NCBI RefSeq assembly: GCF_900102875.1
Contig: NZ_FNGH01000009.1
Span: 124,001-188,000, forward strand
DNA from: Franzmannia pantelleriensis
GTDB lineage: Bacteria > Pseudomonadota > Gammaproteobacteria > Pseudomonadales > Halomonadaceae
DNA: 64,000 nt
Direction of reading: 5' to 3'
Each line of letters starts with the position of its first letter. Position 1 is the first letter of the stretch. Below are positions 43,965 through 56,388 of the stretch, in pieces. Below the pieces are notes generated by a model. The model searched no databases. It had not been told where the DNA came from and worked only from the letters and a program-made list of their open reading frames with translations. A program made the translations under genes and the position numbers.

Positions 43965-44639
43965 CTAGAGCCACCCGCGTTCGGCGAAGGATATTACCTC
44001 ACCGTCACCGACAACGAAATGGTCCAGCACGCGAATTTCGAACAGGTCGAGCGCATTGGTCAGCCGCTCGGTGATGCGCCGGTCGGCATCGGAGGGCTCG
44101 GCGACCCCGGAGGGATGATTGTGGGCGAAGATGATCGCCCCGGCGCCCAATTCCAGCGCCCGTCGCGCCACCTCCCGCGGATAGACCGAGGCGCTGTCCA
44201 GGGTGCCGCGAAACAGCGACTCGAAGCGGATCACCCGGTGCTGGGTATCCAGGAATAGCGCCGCGAACTCCTCGTGGCCAAGGTGGCGCAGGTGCGCCGA
44301 GAGAAACGCCCGTACCAGGCTCGGCGAGGTCAGCGCCCCGCCGCGCTCGAGCTGGCTGGCCAGGTGGCGCCGTGACAGCTCGAGCACCGCCTGCAGCTGC
44401 ACGTACTTGGCCTCGCCCAGGCCGTGCTCGGCGCAGAAGCGCTCGCACTCCGCCTCCAGCAGTTGGCGCAGGCCGCCGAACGCCCCCAGCAGGTCGCGGG
44501 CCAGGTCCACCGCCGAGCGCCCCTTAACCCCCACGCGCAGAAAGATCGCCAGTAGCTCGGCATCCGACAGCGCCTCCGAGCCCAGTGCCAGCAGTTTTTC
44601 CCGCGGTCGCTCCCCTTCCGGCCAGTCACGAATCGACAT
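43965..44639 (-). CDS. radC: RadC family (JAB/MPN metalloprotease-like) protein
   Basis: 224 residues. An N-terminal helix-hairpin-helix region (to about 80) is followed by an MPN/JAB domain with the zinc motif FAHNHPSG (171-178) and the later aspartate (PSDADRR). The name comes from an old link to DNA repair that was later withdrawn in E. coli; a DNA-associated role remains unproven. It is divergent from coaBC, as in many proteobacteria. Confidence 0.95.
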   Translation of the reverse strand: MSIRDWPEGERPREKLLALGSEALSDAELLAIFLRVGVKGRSAVDLARDLLGAFGGLRQLLEAECERFCAEHGLGEAKYVQLQAVLELSRRHLASQLERGGALTSPSLVRAFLSAHLRHLGHEEFAALFLDTQHRVIRFESLFRGTLDSASVYPREVARRALELGAGAIIFAHNHPSGVAEPSDADRRITERLTNALDLFEIRVLDHFVVGDGEVISFAERGWL

Positions 44640-44825
44640 CGGCGCCTCCCTGCTCCGTCATGCGCAATGATCCGCCACCTGCGACAGCCTGTCGGCAACT
44701 GGCGACGTATGAATATAAGCGTTTCCCCATTCAGTGTAGCGCGCCATACGCATGCCGCCCGGCTACGCAAGAAGCGGCGCCAATGGTAAGGTAAGCGGCT
44801 CTCCCTCAGCTGCTTGGAAGCTGCC

Positions 44826-46070
44826 ATGTCATCGCTACTCGGCCAGCGCATCCTGCTCGGCATCAGTGCCGGCATCGCCGCCTACAAGAGCGCCCATCTC
44901 GCCAGACTGTTGAAGAAGGCCGGCGCCGAGGTCCGGGTGGTCATGACCGACGGCGCCCAGGCCTTTATCACCCCGCTGACGCTGCAGGCGCTGACCGGCG
45001 AAGCGGTGCGCACCTCGCTGCTCGATCCCGACGCCGAAGCCGGCATGGGTCACATCGAACTGGCGCGCTGGGCCGACACCCTGCTGATCGCCCCGGCCAC
45101 CGCCGACCTGATGGCGCGCCTCGCTCATGGCCACGCCGACGACCTGCTGACTACCCTGAGCCTGGCAAGCGACGCCAAGCGTGTGATGGCACCCGCCATG
45201 AACCAGGCGATGTGGCGCCATCCAGCCACGCAGCGCAACGCCGAACGCCTTGCCGCTGACGGCTGGCAGTTGCTCGGCCCCGACGCCGGCGACCAGGCGT
45301 GTGGCGATGTCGGCCCCGGGCGCATGATCGAGCCCGAGGAGATCGTCGCCGCACTCGCTACCGACCCGGGCGTAGCAGGCCCCGCCGCCGGACTGACCCT
45401 CACTCTGACCGCCGGGCCGACGCGCGAGCCCCTCGACCCAGTGCGCTACCTGACCAATCACAGTTCCGGCAAGATGGGTTACGCGCTAGCCGCCAGCGCG
45501 GCGCGCCTCGGCGCCCGGGTGCGACTGATCAGCGGCCCGGTGAGCCTCACCACGCCGCCGGGGGTAGAGCGTCTCGACGTCGAGACCGCCGAACAGATGC
45601 ACGCCGCCGCGCTGCGTCTGGCAGTGGACAGCGACGCCTTTATCGGCTGCGCCGCAGTGGCCGACTACCGCGCCGCAGCGCCCGCCGAACACAAGATAAA
45701 GAAGCGCGACGCCGCCGAGGGCCTGACCCTCGAACTGGTCAAGAACCCCGACATCATCGCCTCCGTGGCCGCGCTGCCGTCCGCCCAGCGCCCCCTGGTG
45801 GTGGGCTTTGCCGCCGAGACCCAGGATCTCGAGCATTACGCTCACGACAAGCTGACCCGCAAGGGCCTCGACATGATCGTGGCCAACGACGTGTCGCTGG
45901 CCGGCCAGGGCTTCGGTGCCGACCACAACGCCGCCCTGCTGCTGTGGCGGCAAGCCGATTCGACGACACCCGGGCGTCACCAGACGGCGACGCTTACCAA
46001 GGCCGAACTGGCCGACACCATCCTCCACCATCTGCTGGAGCGGCTCTCCGCCCGGCAGGCTAGCGACTAG
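44826..46070 (+). CDS. coaBC: Bifunctional phosphopantothenoylcysteine decarboxylase / phosphopantothenate--cysteine ligase
   Basis: 414 residues from ATG 44826. The CoaC flavin domain (1-190) has [18 protein letters not shown], catalytic H76, PAMNQAMW (123-130) and C159. The CoaB domain has [12 protein letters not shown] and HKIKKRD. It makes 4'-phosphopantetheine from phosphopantothenate and cysteine in CoA synthesis. Order coaBC-dut-algC-argB-slmA matches pseudomonads. Confidence 0.97.
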   Translation: MSSLLGQRILLGISAGIAAYKSAHLARLLKKAGAEVRVVMTDGAQAFITPLTLQALTGEAVRTSLLDPDAEAGMGHIELARWADTLLIAPATADLMARLAHGHADDLLTTLSLASDAKRVMAPAMNQAMWRHPATQRNAERLAADGWQLLGPDAGDQACGDVGPGRMIEPEEIVAALATDPGVAGPAAGLTLTLTAGPTREPLDPVRYLTNHSSGKMGYALAASAARLGARVRLISGPVSLTTPPGVERLDVETAEQMHAAALRLAVDSDAFIGCAAVADYRAAAPAEHKIKKRDAAEGLTLELVKNPDIIASVAALPSAQRPLVVGFAAETQDLEHYAHDKLTRKGLDMIVANDVSLAGQGFGADHNAALLLWRQADSTTPGRHQTATLTKAELADTILHHLLERLSARQASD

Positions 46071-46087
46071 TACGCTCAGGACACACC

Positions 46088-46558
46088 ATGACCGCACCCG
46101 CAGACCGTCCCCGCCTCGCTGTCAAGATCCTCGACCAGCGGGTCCGTGAGTTTCCGTTGCCCCACTACGCCACCCAGGGCTCCGCCGGCATGGACCTGCG
46201 CGCCCTGCTCGACGCGCCGCTGACGCTGGCCCCCGGCCAGTGCGAACTGGTGCGCACCGGCCTCGCCGTGCATATTGCCGACCCAGGCCTAGCCGGCATG
46301 ATCCTGCCGCGCTCCGGCCTGGGGCATAAACATGGCATCGTGCTCGGCAATCTGGTCGGCCTGATCGACTCCGACTACCAGGGCGAGCTGATGATCTCGG
46401 TGTGGAACCGCGGCAGCGCGGCCTTCACCCTCGAGCCCTTCGAGCGCCTGGCACAGTACGTGCTTGTGCCTGTGATACAGGCCGAACTCGAGGTCGTCGA
46501 CGACTTCGACACCAGCCTGCGTGGCGACGGCGGCTTCGGTAGCTCCGGTCGCCACTGA
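46088..46558 (+). CDS. dut: dUTP diphosphatase
   Basis: 156 residues (E. coli 151). The five trimeric dUTPase motifs are present: [19 protein letters not shown] (74-83), [25 protein letters not shown], and the C-terminal [12 protein letters not shown]-loop-like tail. It hydrolyses dUTP to dUMP and keeps uracil out of DNA. It lies 17 bp after coaBC. Confidence 0.97.
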   Translation: MTAPADRPRLAVKILDQRVREFPLPHYATQGSAGMDLRALLDAPLTLAPGQCELVRTGLAVHIADPGLAGMILPRSGLGHKHGIVLGNLVGLIDSDYQGELMISVWNRGSAAFTLEPFERLAQYVLVPVIQAELEVVDDFDTSLRGDGGFGSSGRH

Positions 46559-46587
46559 CTTCTGGATAACGCAAAAAGGAGTTGCCC

Positions 46588-47985
46588 ATGAGCCCTACAC
46601 AGAATGCCAGCGTCCCGGCCTCGATCTTCCGCGCCTACGACATCCGCGGTATCGTCGACGAGACCCTGACCGAGGCGAGCGTCGAGCTCATCGGCCGCGC
46701 CATCGGCAGCGAAGCCGCCGCCCGCGGCGAATCGACGGTGGTCGTGGCCCGCGACGGGCGACTCTCCGGGCCGCGCCTCAGCGCCGCCCTGACCCGTGGC
46801 CTGACCGCCACCGGCCGCGACGTGATCGATATCGGCATGGTGCCGACCCCGGTGCTCTACTACGCCACCCACGTGCTCGATGGGACCCAGTCCGGGGTGA
46901 TGGTCACCGGCAGTCATAACCCGCCCGACTACAACGGTTTCAAGATCGTGCTAGGCGGCGAGACGCTGTCCGGGGACGCCATCACCGCCCTCTACCAGCG
47001 CCTCGTTGACGGCGAGCTGAGCGACGGCCAGGGCAGCGTGCGCGAAGAGGACGTGCGCGACGCCTACCTCGAGCGCATTCTCGGTGATGTCAGCCTCTCC
47101 CGTCCGCTCAAGGCAGTGGTCGACTGCGGCAACGGCGTGGCCGGTGAGCTGGGCCCCAAGTTGATCGAAAAGCTCGGCGCCGAGATGATCCCGCTGTTCG
47201 CCGAGATCGACGGCACCTTCCCCAACCACCACCCAGACCCCGGCAAGCCCGAGAACCTGGTCGATCTGATCCGCACCGTCAAGGAGACCGGCGCCGACAT
47301 CGGCCTGGCCTTCGACGGTGACGGCGACCGCCTGGGCGTGATCACCCCCGCCGGTGAGCTGATCTACCCCGACCGCCTGATGATGGCCTTCGCCGAGGAC
47401 ATGCTGTCCCGTAACCCGGGCGCCCGCGTGATCTTCGACGTCAAGTGCACCGGCAATCTGGCCCAGGTGATCGAGACCGCCGGCGGCACCCCGGAGATGT
47501 GGCGCACCGGGCACTCGCTGATCAAGGCGCGCATGAAGGAGACCGGCGCCCTGCTGGCCGGCGAGATGAGCGGCCATATCTTCTTCAAGGAGCGCTGGTA
47601 CGGCTTCGACGACGGGCTCTACGGCGCCGCACGGCTGCTGGAGATCCTCGCCAAGCAGGGCAATGATGCCGACGCCTACTTCGACCGCTTCCCCCAGGAC
47701 CTCGGCACTCCGGAGCTCAATATCACGGTGACCGACGAGACCAAGTTCGACATCGTCGAGCGCCTGGCGCGCGAGGGCGACTTCGGCGACGACGGCATCA
47801 AGACCACCCTCGACGGCATCCGCGTCGACTACCCCGACGGCTGGGGGCTGTGCCGCGCCTCCAACACCACCCCGGTGCTGGTGCTGCGCTTCGAGGGCAA
47901 GAGCGAGGCTGCCCTCGCGCGCATCCAGGCCCAGTTCGGCGCGGCGCTGACTCAGGTCGCCCCGGACGTCGAGCTGCCCTACTGA
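46588..47985 (+). CDS. algC: Phosphomannomutase/phosphoglucomutase (AlgC type)
   Basis: 465 residues from ATG 46588, with AGGAG 7 nt upstream. The phosphoserine loop is VTGSHNPPDYNG (S109) and the metal loop DGDGDR (243-248). The sugar-binding GEMSGHIFFKERWYGFDDG region and the C-terminal RASNTTPVLVLRFEGKS phosphate-binding block complete the four domains. It interconverts hexose 1- and 6-phosphates for LPS and exopolysaccharide. The short AlgC form and the dut-algC-argB context suggest dual mannose/glucose use. Confidence 0.93.
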   Translation: MSPTQNASVPASIFRAYDIRGIVDETLTEASVELIGRAIGSEAAARGESTVVVARDGRLSGPRLSAALTRGLTATGRDVIDIGMVPTPVLYYATHVLDGTQSGVMVTGSHNPPDYNGFKIVLGGETLSGDAITALYQRLVDGELSDGQGSVREEDVRDAYLERILGDVSLSRPLKAVVDCGNGVAGELGPKLIEKLGAEMIPLFAEIDGTFPNHHPDPGKPENLVDLIRTVKETGADIGLAFDGDGDRLGVITPAGELIYPDRLMMAFAEDMLSRNPGARVIFDVKCTGNLAQVIETAGGTPEMWRTGHSLIKARMKETGALLAGEMSGHIFFKERWYGFDDGLYGAARLLEILAKQGNDADAYFDRFPQDLGTPELNITVTDETKFDIVERLAREGDFGDDGIKTTLDGIRVDYPDGWGLCRASNTTPVLVLRFEGKSEAALARIQAQFGAALTQVAPDVELPY

Positions 47986-47993
47986 CCCGTTAG

Positions 47994-48923
<930 letters not shown>

Positions 48924-48940
48924 GCCTCCGCGATCCAACG

Positions 48941-48963
48941 CGCGGCGGGTTTGCCCCGCCGCG
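48941..48963 (+). terminator. Hairpin after argB
   Basis: Perfect 9-bp stem CGCGGCGGG-tttgc-CCCGCCGCG, 17 nt after the argB stop. It has no T tract, so termination is only possible, not clear; slmA follows on the same strand. Confidence 0.4.
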
Positions 48964-49010
48964 AGGGCGACAGTAGGATGTGCGGACAACGGGATCATTA
49001 GAAGAACATC

Positions 49011-49628
49011 ATGACGCAGGAAAATTCGAAAACGAACCGCAGGGAGCAGGTGCTCCAGGCGCTAGCGCTGATGCTCGAAGAAGACAGCGGCAAGCGCATC
49101 ACCATCGCCGCGCTGGCGCGCCAGGTAGGCGTCTCCGAGGCAGCGCTCTACCGCCACTTCCCGAGCAAGGCGCGGATGTTCGAGGGGCTGATCGAGTTCA
49201 TCGAGGAGACCCTGTTCGAGCGGATCCGGCGCATCCTCGACGAGACCCCGGACGCGCTTCCGCGCTGCCAGCAGATCCTGACCCTGCTGCTGGGTTTCGC
49301 CGAGAAGAACCCCGGTCTTACCCGGCTACTCGGCGGCGATGCACTGACCGGCGAGACCGCGCGCCTGCGGCTGCGTATCCACCAGCTCTTCGAGCGACTC
49401 GAGACCCAGCTCAAGCAGGTGCTACGCGAAGCCGAGCTGCGCGAGCAGCGCCGCCCCAGCCTGCCCGCCTCGGCGGCCGCCAACCTGCTGATGGCCCACG
49501 CTGAAGGGCGCATCTCGCAGTACGTGCGCAGCGACTTTCGCCGCCGCCCCACCGAGTACTGGGAGGACCAGTGGCAGCTGCTCTCGGCGCAGCTATTGAT
49601 GGACGTGCCCAGCCTGGCGCGGGCCTAA
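49011..49628 (+). CDS. slmA: Nucleoid occlusion factor SlmA (TetR family)
   Basis: 205 residues (E. coli 198). N-terminal TetR helix-turn-helix [28 protein letters not shown] (described here as [20 protein letters not shown] plus FPSKARMF), then a helical dimer domain with the SlmA-type blocks [17 protein letters not shown] and [14 protein letters not shown]. SlmA bound to chromosomal sites blocks FtsZ assembly over the nucleoid. Three other division genes (zapB, ftsE, ftsX) lie within 6 kb. Confidence 0.95.
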   Translation: MTQENSKTNRREQVLQALALMLEEDSGKRITIAALARQVGVSEAALYRHFPSKARMFEGLIEFIEETLFERIRRILDETPDALPRCQQILTLLLGFAEKNPGLTRLLGGDALTGETARLRLRIHQLFERLETQLKQVLREAELREQRRPSLPASAAANLLMAHAEGRISQYVRSDFRRRPTEYWEDQWQLLSAQLLMDVPSLARA

Positions 49629-49640
49629 GCGCCCTCAACG

Positions 49641-49670
49641 AAAACGCCCGAGCCATAGGGCCCGGGCGTT
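49641..49670. terminator. Bidirectional terminator between slmA and rpoH
   Basis: AACGCCCG (49643-49650) pairs with CGGGCGTT (49663-49670) around a partly paired loop. On the reverse strand the stem runs into TTTTC, so it serves rpoH best; on the forward strand it follows the slmA stop by 12 nt. The genes are convergent. Confidence 0.75.
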
Positions 49671-49697
49671 TAGCGGCGCATCGGAGAGTTCCGGCCA

Positions 49698-50564
49698 TCA
49701 GGCCACCAGCGCATCGCCGATCTGCCGCTTGATCTTGTTCATGGCGTTCTTCTCGAGCTGCCGGATGCGTTCGGCGGAGACGCCGTAGACGTCGGCCAGC
49801 TCGTGCAGCGTCGCTTTGGGCTCGTTGAGCCAGCGGCGCTGGAGAATGTCGCGTGAGCGTTCGTCGAGCTCTTCCAGGGCCAGCTGTAGGCGACGCGTCG
49901 AGTCCTCTTCCCAGTCACTGTCTTCGAGCTGGGTCGCCGGATCGAAGCGGGCGTCGTCGAGGAAGTGCACCGGCGCCTGATAGCTCTGCTCGTCGTCATC
50001 GCTGGGCGAGGCATCGAAGCCGGCATCGTAGGCGGTCAGTCGCCCTTCCATCTCGCGCACCACTTCGGGCTTAACGTCGAGATCCTTGGCGATGGCGTCG
50101 ACTTCGTCATTGTTGAGCCAGGCCAGGCGCTTCTTGGCACTGCGCAGATTGAAGAACAGTTTGCGCTGCGCCTTGGTGGTAGCGATCTTGACGATACGCC
50201 AGTTGCGCAGCACGAACTCGTGGATCTCGGCCTTGATCCAGTGCACGGCGAAGGAGACCAGGCGCACGCCCTGATTCGGGTCGAAGCGTTTGACCGCCTT
50301 CATCAGGCCGACGTTGCCTTCCTGGATCAGGTCGGCCTGGGGCAGGCCATAGCCGGAGTAACTGCGGGCAATGTGCACCACGAAACGCAGGTGCGACATG
50401 ACCAGGCGGCGCGCAGCCTCCAGGTCGCTGTGTTCATGCAAGCGGAACGCCAGTTCGCGCTCCTCCTCTGCAGACAGCACGGCAATGCCGTTTACCGCCT
50501 GAATATATCCATTCAGGTCGTGGCCCGGGGAGAGATGACCAACAGGCTGAAGACTGGTACTCAT
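49698..50564 (-). CDS. rpoH: Heat-shock sigma factor RpoH (sigma32)
   Basis: 288 residues (E. coli 284). Region 2 has [18 protein letters not shown] and [17 protein letters not shown]. The RpoH box [10 protein letters not shown], which distinguishes sigma32 from other sigma factors, is intact, and region 4 has the HTH in [19 protein letters not shown]. It directs heat-shock transcription. It follows ftsX as in E. coli and has a sigmaE-type promoter (50660-50689), linking it to envelope stress. Confidence 0.97.
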   Translation of the reverse strand: MSTSLQPVGHLSPGHDLNGYIQAVNGIAVLSAEEERELAFRLHEHSDLEAARRLVMSHLRFVVHIARSYSGYGLPQADLIQEGNVGLMKAVKRFDPNQGVRLVSFAVHWIKAEIHEFVLRNWRIVKIATTKAQRKLFFNLRSAKKRLAWLNNDEVDAIAKDLDVKPEVVREMEGRLTAYDAGFDASPSDDDEQSYQAPVHFLDDARFDPATQLEDSDWEEDSTRRLQLALEELDERSRDILQRRWLNEPKATLHELADVYGVSAERIRQLEKNAMNKIKRQIGDALVA

Positions 50565-50659
50565 ATGACGAGGGTCTCCAAGATTGCCTACTTCGATGAA
50601 TGCCGGTACGTGACGATGGATAACCGTACGACCACACTTAGCTGCCTAACTATCGACGC

Positions 50660-50689
50660 TTATGACCGTGCCTGGCCTGAAAAGTTCCC
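50660..50689 (-). promoter_or_regulatory. SigmaE (RpoE)-type promoter for rpoH
   Basis: On the reverse strand GGGAACTTTT starts at 50689, and GAACTT (50687-50682) is 16 bp from TCATAA (50665-50660). This fits the RpoE pattern GAACTT-N16-TCNRA. It lies about 95 bp upstream of the rpoH ATG. In E. coli one rpoH promoter is RpoE-dependent, so the same wiring is likely here. Confidence 0.7.
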
Positions 50690-50730
50690 ATTGGCCGTGC
50701 CAATCGGATAGCGCAGCGGTGTTGCGCCGA

Positions 50731-51704
50731 CTACTCGGGACGCATCTCGGCGAGGTGTCGACTCACCGCGATCCATGCCCCCAGCAGACCCAATAGTGTA
50801 CTCGAAAATAGCAGAGTTGCCGAGCCCGCGGCATCCAGTCGCGGCAGGCTGAAGTGCGCACCGTAGCTCTCGGCCAGCGCCGTCACCGGTGCCGCCAACC
50901 ACTGCCCGCCCAGGCTCAGCAGCGCCCAGGCCAGCAGCCCGCCGCCGAGGCCGTACCAAGCACCGCTGTAGAGAAATGGCCGGCGCACAAAGGCGTGGGT
51001 AGCACCGATCAGCGTCACTACCTGGATCTCCTGGCGGCGACTCTCCACCGCCAGACGAATGGTATTGCCGACGATCAGCAGCACGCCAAGCCCGAACAGT
51101 ATCGCCAGCGCCAGCGCCACCCGACGTCCCAGTTCGGCAAGCTGGGCCAGGCGCTCGATCCAGGCAAGGTCAAGACGCACCTCGTCGACACCGCTGACGC
51201 CCTCGAGATCCCCGGCCAGCGCGCGCACCGCCTCCGGCCGGGTCTCTCGCGGCGAGACCACCACGCTGGCCGGCAGCGGGTTGTCCTCGAGGCGCCCCAG
51301 GGCATCGGCCAGCCCCAGCGACTCCTGAAACTCGGCCATGCCCTCGGCGGCAGTGATCAGCCGCGTGGCATTCACCTCGGGGTGGGCGCCTAGCGCTTCG
51401 TTGATGCGCATGGCCTGGGCTTCGTCGACACCGGCCTCGAGATAGGCGGTCAGGGTCGCACTTTCATCGAGCTCGGCGTCGAGCAGCCGGGCGCTATCCA
51501 GCACCAGCCACAGCGCCGCCGGCAGCACCAGGGCAATGGCGATGGCGAGCATGGTCAGCAGACTACCCAGCGGGTGACGCAGCAGTCGCCGCGCGCTGTC
51601 GAAGCACATCGCACGATGGTGGCGCAGCCAGCTGCGCAGCCGGCTGCTGGTGCGCGTCTGATGGCTGCGGGCTCCGCGCCGCGGCGCTGGCTGGGCACTG
51701 CCGC

Positions 51705-51708
<4 letters not shown>
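50731..51708 (-). CDS. ftsX: Cell division protein FtsX
   Basis: 325 residues. A basic cytosolic N-terminus (about 1-45) is followed by a first membrane segment (SLLTMLAIAIALVLPAALWL), a periplasmic domain (about 75-205) and three more membrane segments, the FtsX permease layout. With FtsE it forms an ABC-like complex that activates septal peptidoglycan hydrolases through EnvC. The start overlaps the ftsE stop by ATGA, so coupling is expected. rpoH lies downstream. Confidence 0.95.
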
Positions 51709-52373
<665 letters not shown>

Positions 52374-52376
52374 GGC

Positions 52377-53705
<1,329 letters not shown>

Positions 53706-53808
53706 GGGCGTGATCTGACCTCGGCACCTGGAGAATCGCGGAACAATCGGCTCATCCTACCACCGCCGGCGGTGACTGTGGATAAGCCCGGCGGTACAAT
53801 TCGGCACC

Positions 53809-54432
53809 ATGACTCGACGCCGCCCTCCCTCACGCCGCCGCCCCTCCGGCAAGGCCACCGGTCGCCTGCGCATCATCGGCGGCGACTTTCGTCGCCGGCT
53901 GCTGCCGGTACTCGACCGCCCGGGCCTGCGCCCCACCCCGGACAGGGTGCGCGAGACGCTGTTCAACTGGCTGTCCAGTGCACCGCTTGGCGCTCAGGTG
54001 CTCGACCTTTACGCCGGCACCGGCGCGCTGGGCCTGGAGGCGCTGTCGCGGGGCGCTCGCCAGGCTCACTTCATCGAACGCGATGGCGGCGTTGCCAGCG
54101 CCCTGCGCGACAACCTGGCGACCCTCGGCGCCAACGGCGGCGTTACCACCGGCGATGTCCTGACGCTGCTCGGCACCTCTGCCGACGCGGCGGCACCCTA
54201 CGATCTGGTGTTTCTCGACCCGCCGTTTCGACAGGGGCTCGCCGAGCCGAGCTGTGCTGCGCTGGAGGCCGGCGGCTGGCTCGGCGAGCGAGCCTGGATC
54301 TATCTGGAAACCGAGGCTGAATTGACGCCCCAGGTTCCCGCCACCTGGGGACTGCACCGCGAGGTCCACGCCGGCGACAGCCACGGGCGGCTCTATCGCC
54401 GCCTGGCGTCGCCGCCCGGCGACGCTTGCTGA
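53809..54432 (+). CDS. rsmD: 16S rRNA (guanine966-N2)-methyltransferase
   Basis: 207 residues. The blocks RIIGGDFRRRLLPV, RPTPDRVRETLFNWL, LDLYAGTGALGLEALSRGA (SAM motif) and VFLDPPF (catalytic DPPF) define RsmD. It methylates G966 in 16S rRNA. Its divergent placement beside ftsY is conserved in many gammaproteobacteria. Confidence 0.95.
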   Translation: MTRRRPPSRRRPSGKATGRLRIIGGDFRRRLLPVLDRPGLRPTPDRVRETLFNWLSSAPLGAQVLDLYAGTGALGLEALSRGARQAHFIERDGGVASALRDNLATLGANGGVTTGDVLTLLGTSADAAAPYDLVFLDPPFRQGLAEPSCAALEAGGWLGERAWIYLETEAELTPQVPATWGLHREVHAGDSHGRLYRRLASPPGDAC

Positions 54433-54511
54433 GTCGCGCCGCGCGTCGTACGCTGCGAACCCGGCATCCCGTCACGGGCCCCAGACGCCGCAATCGAATC
54501 AGGAGAACAGG

Positions 54512-54712
54512 ATGAGCATCGAACTCTTCAATCAGCTCGAGCAGAAAGTCGGCAACGCCGTCGAGGCCATCGAAATGCTCAAGATGGAGGCCGAGGAGCT
54601 GCGCGAGGAAAATGCCCGCCTGAAGCAGGAGCATGACGAGTGGCAGCAGCGGCTCAGCGGCTTGCTAGAGAAGTTCAACGAACTCGACGGCAGCGGTAAC
54701 GACGGCGCCTGA
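54512..54712 (+). CDS. zapB: Cell division protein ZapB
   Basis: 66 residues with AGGAG upstream. Almost the whole chain is a coiled coil (FNQLEQKVGNAVEAIEML...) with a start LFNQLEQKVGNAVE typical of ZapB, and with acidic polar C-terminus. ZapB layers on ZapA at the Z ring and links it to the terminus macrodomain. Size and coiled coil fit, but so short a helical protein gives less certainty than its neighbours. Confidence 0.85.
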   Translation: MSIELFNQLEQKVGNAVEAIEMLKMEAEELREENARLKQEHDEWQQRLSGLLEKFNELDGSGNDGA

Positions 54713-55198
54713 CTAGCCGCGGGAGCCGACGAGCGGGAAGGACATCAGCAGCGCATCTTCCCGCGCGCCACAGCCATTGAGGGGCGGATAGTAGCCGCGG
54801 CGTACGCCGTCGTCGCGAAATCCGCTACGCCGGTAGAGGGCTAGCGCCGCCTGATTGGAGGCACGCACCTCGAGCAGCAGCCGTTCGCTGCCCCAGCCCA
54901 CGGCTTGATCGATGAGCGCCGTTACCAGCCGCCCGGCCAGCCCCTGGCGACGCACCTGCGGGGCAACGGTGATGGCCTGCAGCTCGGCATCGAAGGGCTG
55001 GCGACTCAGCACCGCAAAGCCGCACAGCCCTTCACTCGCCTGCTCGCCCACTCCGACACCCCAGACACTCCCCTGCGGGTCGGTTAGCGCGCCCATCAAT
55101 TGCACACGCGACCATGGGTGCGGCTGGCCGTGGTGCTCGATCCGCTCCACCGCCTCCAACCAGTCGCCATCCAGCGTCCGCAGCCAGGGGTCACTCAT
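54713..55198 (-). CDS. rimI: Ribosomal protein S18 alanine N-acetyltransferase
   Basis: 161 residues from ATG 55198. GNAT fold with the acetyl-CoA-binding stretch ITVAPQVRRQGLAGRLVTALID (split: ITVAPQVRRQG / LAGRLVTALID) and LEVRASNQAALALYRRSGF. RimI acetylates the N-terminus of S18. Its start overlaps the end of the upstream gene by 8 bp, exactly the holD-rimI layout of E. coli, which helps identify that neighbour. It is convergent with zapB; the stop codons are directly adjacent. Confidence 0.92.
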   Translation of the reverse strand: MSDPWLRTLDGDWLEAVERIEHHGQPHPWSRVQLMGALTDPQGSVWGVGVGEQASEGLCGFAVLSRQPFDAELQAITVAPQVRRQGLAGRLVTALIDQAVGWGSERLLLEVRASNQAALALYRRSGFRDDGVRRGYYPPLNGCGAREDALLMSFPLVGSRG

Positions 55199-56021
55199 CG
55201 GCGGCCTCATTCGCGGCGGGACCGTCAGCGGCACCCAGCCAGGCCTCGCGCCATTCTCCGAGCAGTGGTAGCAAGGCACGCTTGGCGGCGGCGTCACGGC
55301 TCAGCTCAGTCAGCGATGCCCCTTGCCAGGCAGGAAGCTGCAGCAGGTCGCAGTGCCCCGCTTCGATCGACAATACCTCAGCCAATACCGGCGACTCACC
55401 GAACAGCAGCACTCGCTCGGGTCGCCAGCCGCCGCGCCGCCGACCGTCGAGAAACGCACGTAGTCCATCACGGGCCTCGTCGAGCGGCGCTTCCACCGGC
55501 AACTCCTCCATCATCGGCCAGTGAAAGGCCTGGAACACCGGCGGCTGGGCCAGGTGAATGCCGGCGGCCTGCAGCAGATTGCCCAGCAGGCGCTGGGCCA
55601 CGGCATCCGGCGAACCGCCCTGGGGCAGCAGCACCAGCCAGCGGCCTTCGAGGGCGGCGATCTGCAGACTGAAACGCAGTGCCTGCTGAGGGTCCCCGGT
55701 TCCCGCGGCAGCTGGCGGCTTATCGCTCTCTGTCTCACTGGTATCGACCGGCTCATCGGCGACACCCAACAGAGCCCGCGCCTTGCCCCGCCGCGGGGGC
55801 TTGGCAGGAGCCGGCGTTTCCGGCGCCGACGCCGGGGAGCGAGCCGGCACCTCATCGAGCAGCGCATGCAGCCGCTGCGAGGGGGCCGGGGTCTCCGGCG
55901 TCTCGGGCGTCGGCCAGTCACAGGCCGGCGTCTCCTTGGCGTTGGGCAGCCGGTAGCGTGCCACCCAGGCGGTGACGCCCATGGCACTCAAGTACTGCAG
56001 ACGCTGGGGCTCGCTAGTCAC
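55191..56021 (-). CDS. holD: Probable DNA polymerase III psi subunit, long divergent form
   Basis: 276 residues from GTG 56021, which overlaps the bolA stop as GTGA. The N-terminus QRLQYLSAMGVTAWVARYRL resembles E. coli psi (WQLQQLGITQWSLRRP), the part that binds chi and SSB contacts. The C-terminus LTELSRDAAAKRALLPLL resembles psi LTDLRANPTARAALWQQI. Between them sits a proline- and glutamate-rich stretch (about 32-110) absent from the 137-residue E. coli protein. Overlap with rimI is the E. coli holD-rimI order; pseudomonads have a long cryptic psi beside rimI. Psi bridges the clamp loader to chi and SSB. The similarity is short and from memory, so the call is not certain. Confidence 0.75.
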   Translation of the reverse strand: MTSEPQRLQYLSAMGVTAWVARYRLPNAKETPACDWPTPETPETPAPSQRLHALLDEVPARSPASAPETPAPAKPPRRGKARALLGVADEPVDTSETESDKPPAAAGTGDPQQALRFSLQIAALEGRWLVLLPQGGSPDAVAQRLLGNLLQAAGIHLAQPPVFQAFHWPMMEELPVEAPLDEARDGLRAFLDGRRRGGWRPERVLLFGESPVLAEVLSIEAGHCDLLQLPAWQGASLTELSRDAAAKRALLPLLGEWREAWLGAADGPAANEAADE

Positions 56022-56329
56022 GCCTCGCTGCCACCTCGGCAGTCGGGCGAGTCCGGCCGCTGGCCGCCGCGCGCCTGCCATTCGTCCGGAGTATAGGGGT
56101 GCAGCGCCAGGGCATGCACCGGTCCGGCCAGCTCATCGGCAAGCAGCGCGTACAGCTGCTGATGCCGCTTGACCGGCATCATGCCCTCGAAGCGCGCCGA
56201 GACCAGCGTGACCTTGAAGTGGGTTTCCGAATCGGCCGGCACATTGTGCCGGTGGCTCTCGTTCTCCACCGTCAGCCAGGTAGGCGATAGCGTCTTGAGC
56301 TTTTCCTCGATCTGCGCCTGAATGCTCAT
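56018..56329 (-). CDS. bolA: BolA family protein
   Basis: 103 residues from ATG 56329 (MSIQAQIEEKLKTLSPTWLTVENESHRHN). The BolA/IbaG fold shows NESHRHNVP with the family histidines, THFKVTLVSARFEG and the VKRHQQLYALLADEL helix. BolA proteins bind monothiol glutaredoxin and iron-sulfur clusters and affect morphology and biofilm. A tail of about 17 residues after the fold (ARGGQRPDSPDCRGGSEA) is unusual. It directly precedes holD. Confidence 0.92.
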   Translation of the reverse strand: MSIQAQIEEKLKTLSPTWLTVENESHRHNVPADSETHFKVTLVSARFEGMMPVKRHQQLYALLADELAGPVHALALHPYTPDEWQARGGQRPDSPDCRGGSEA

Positions 56330-56388
56330 GGCGGTTGCCTCGTGGTAATCGCGTCGTGAAGTAAGCGGAATAGGGCCATTGTACTCCT

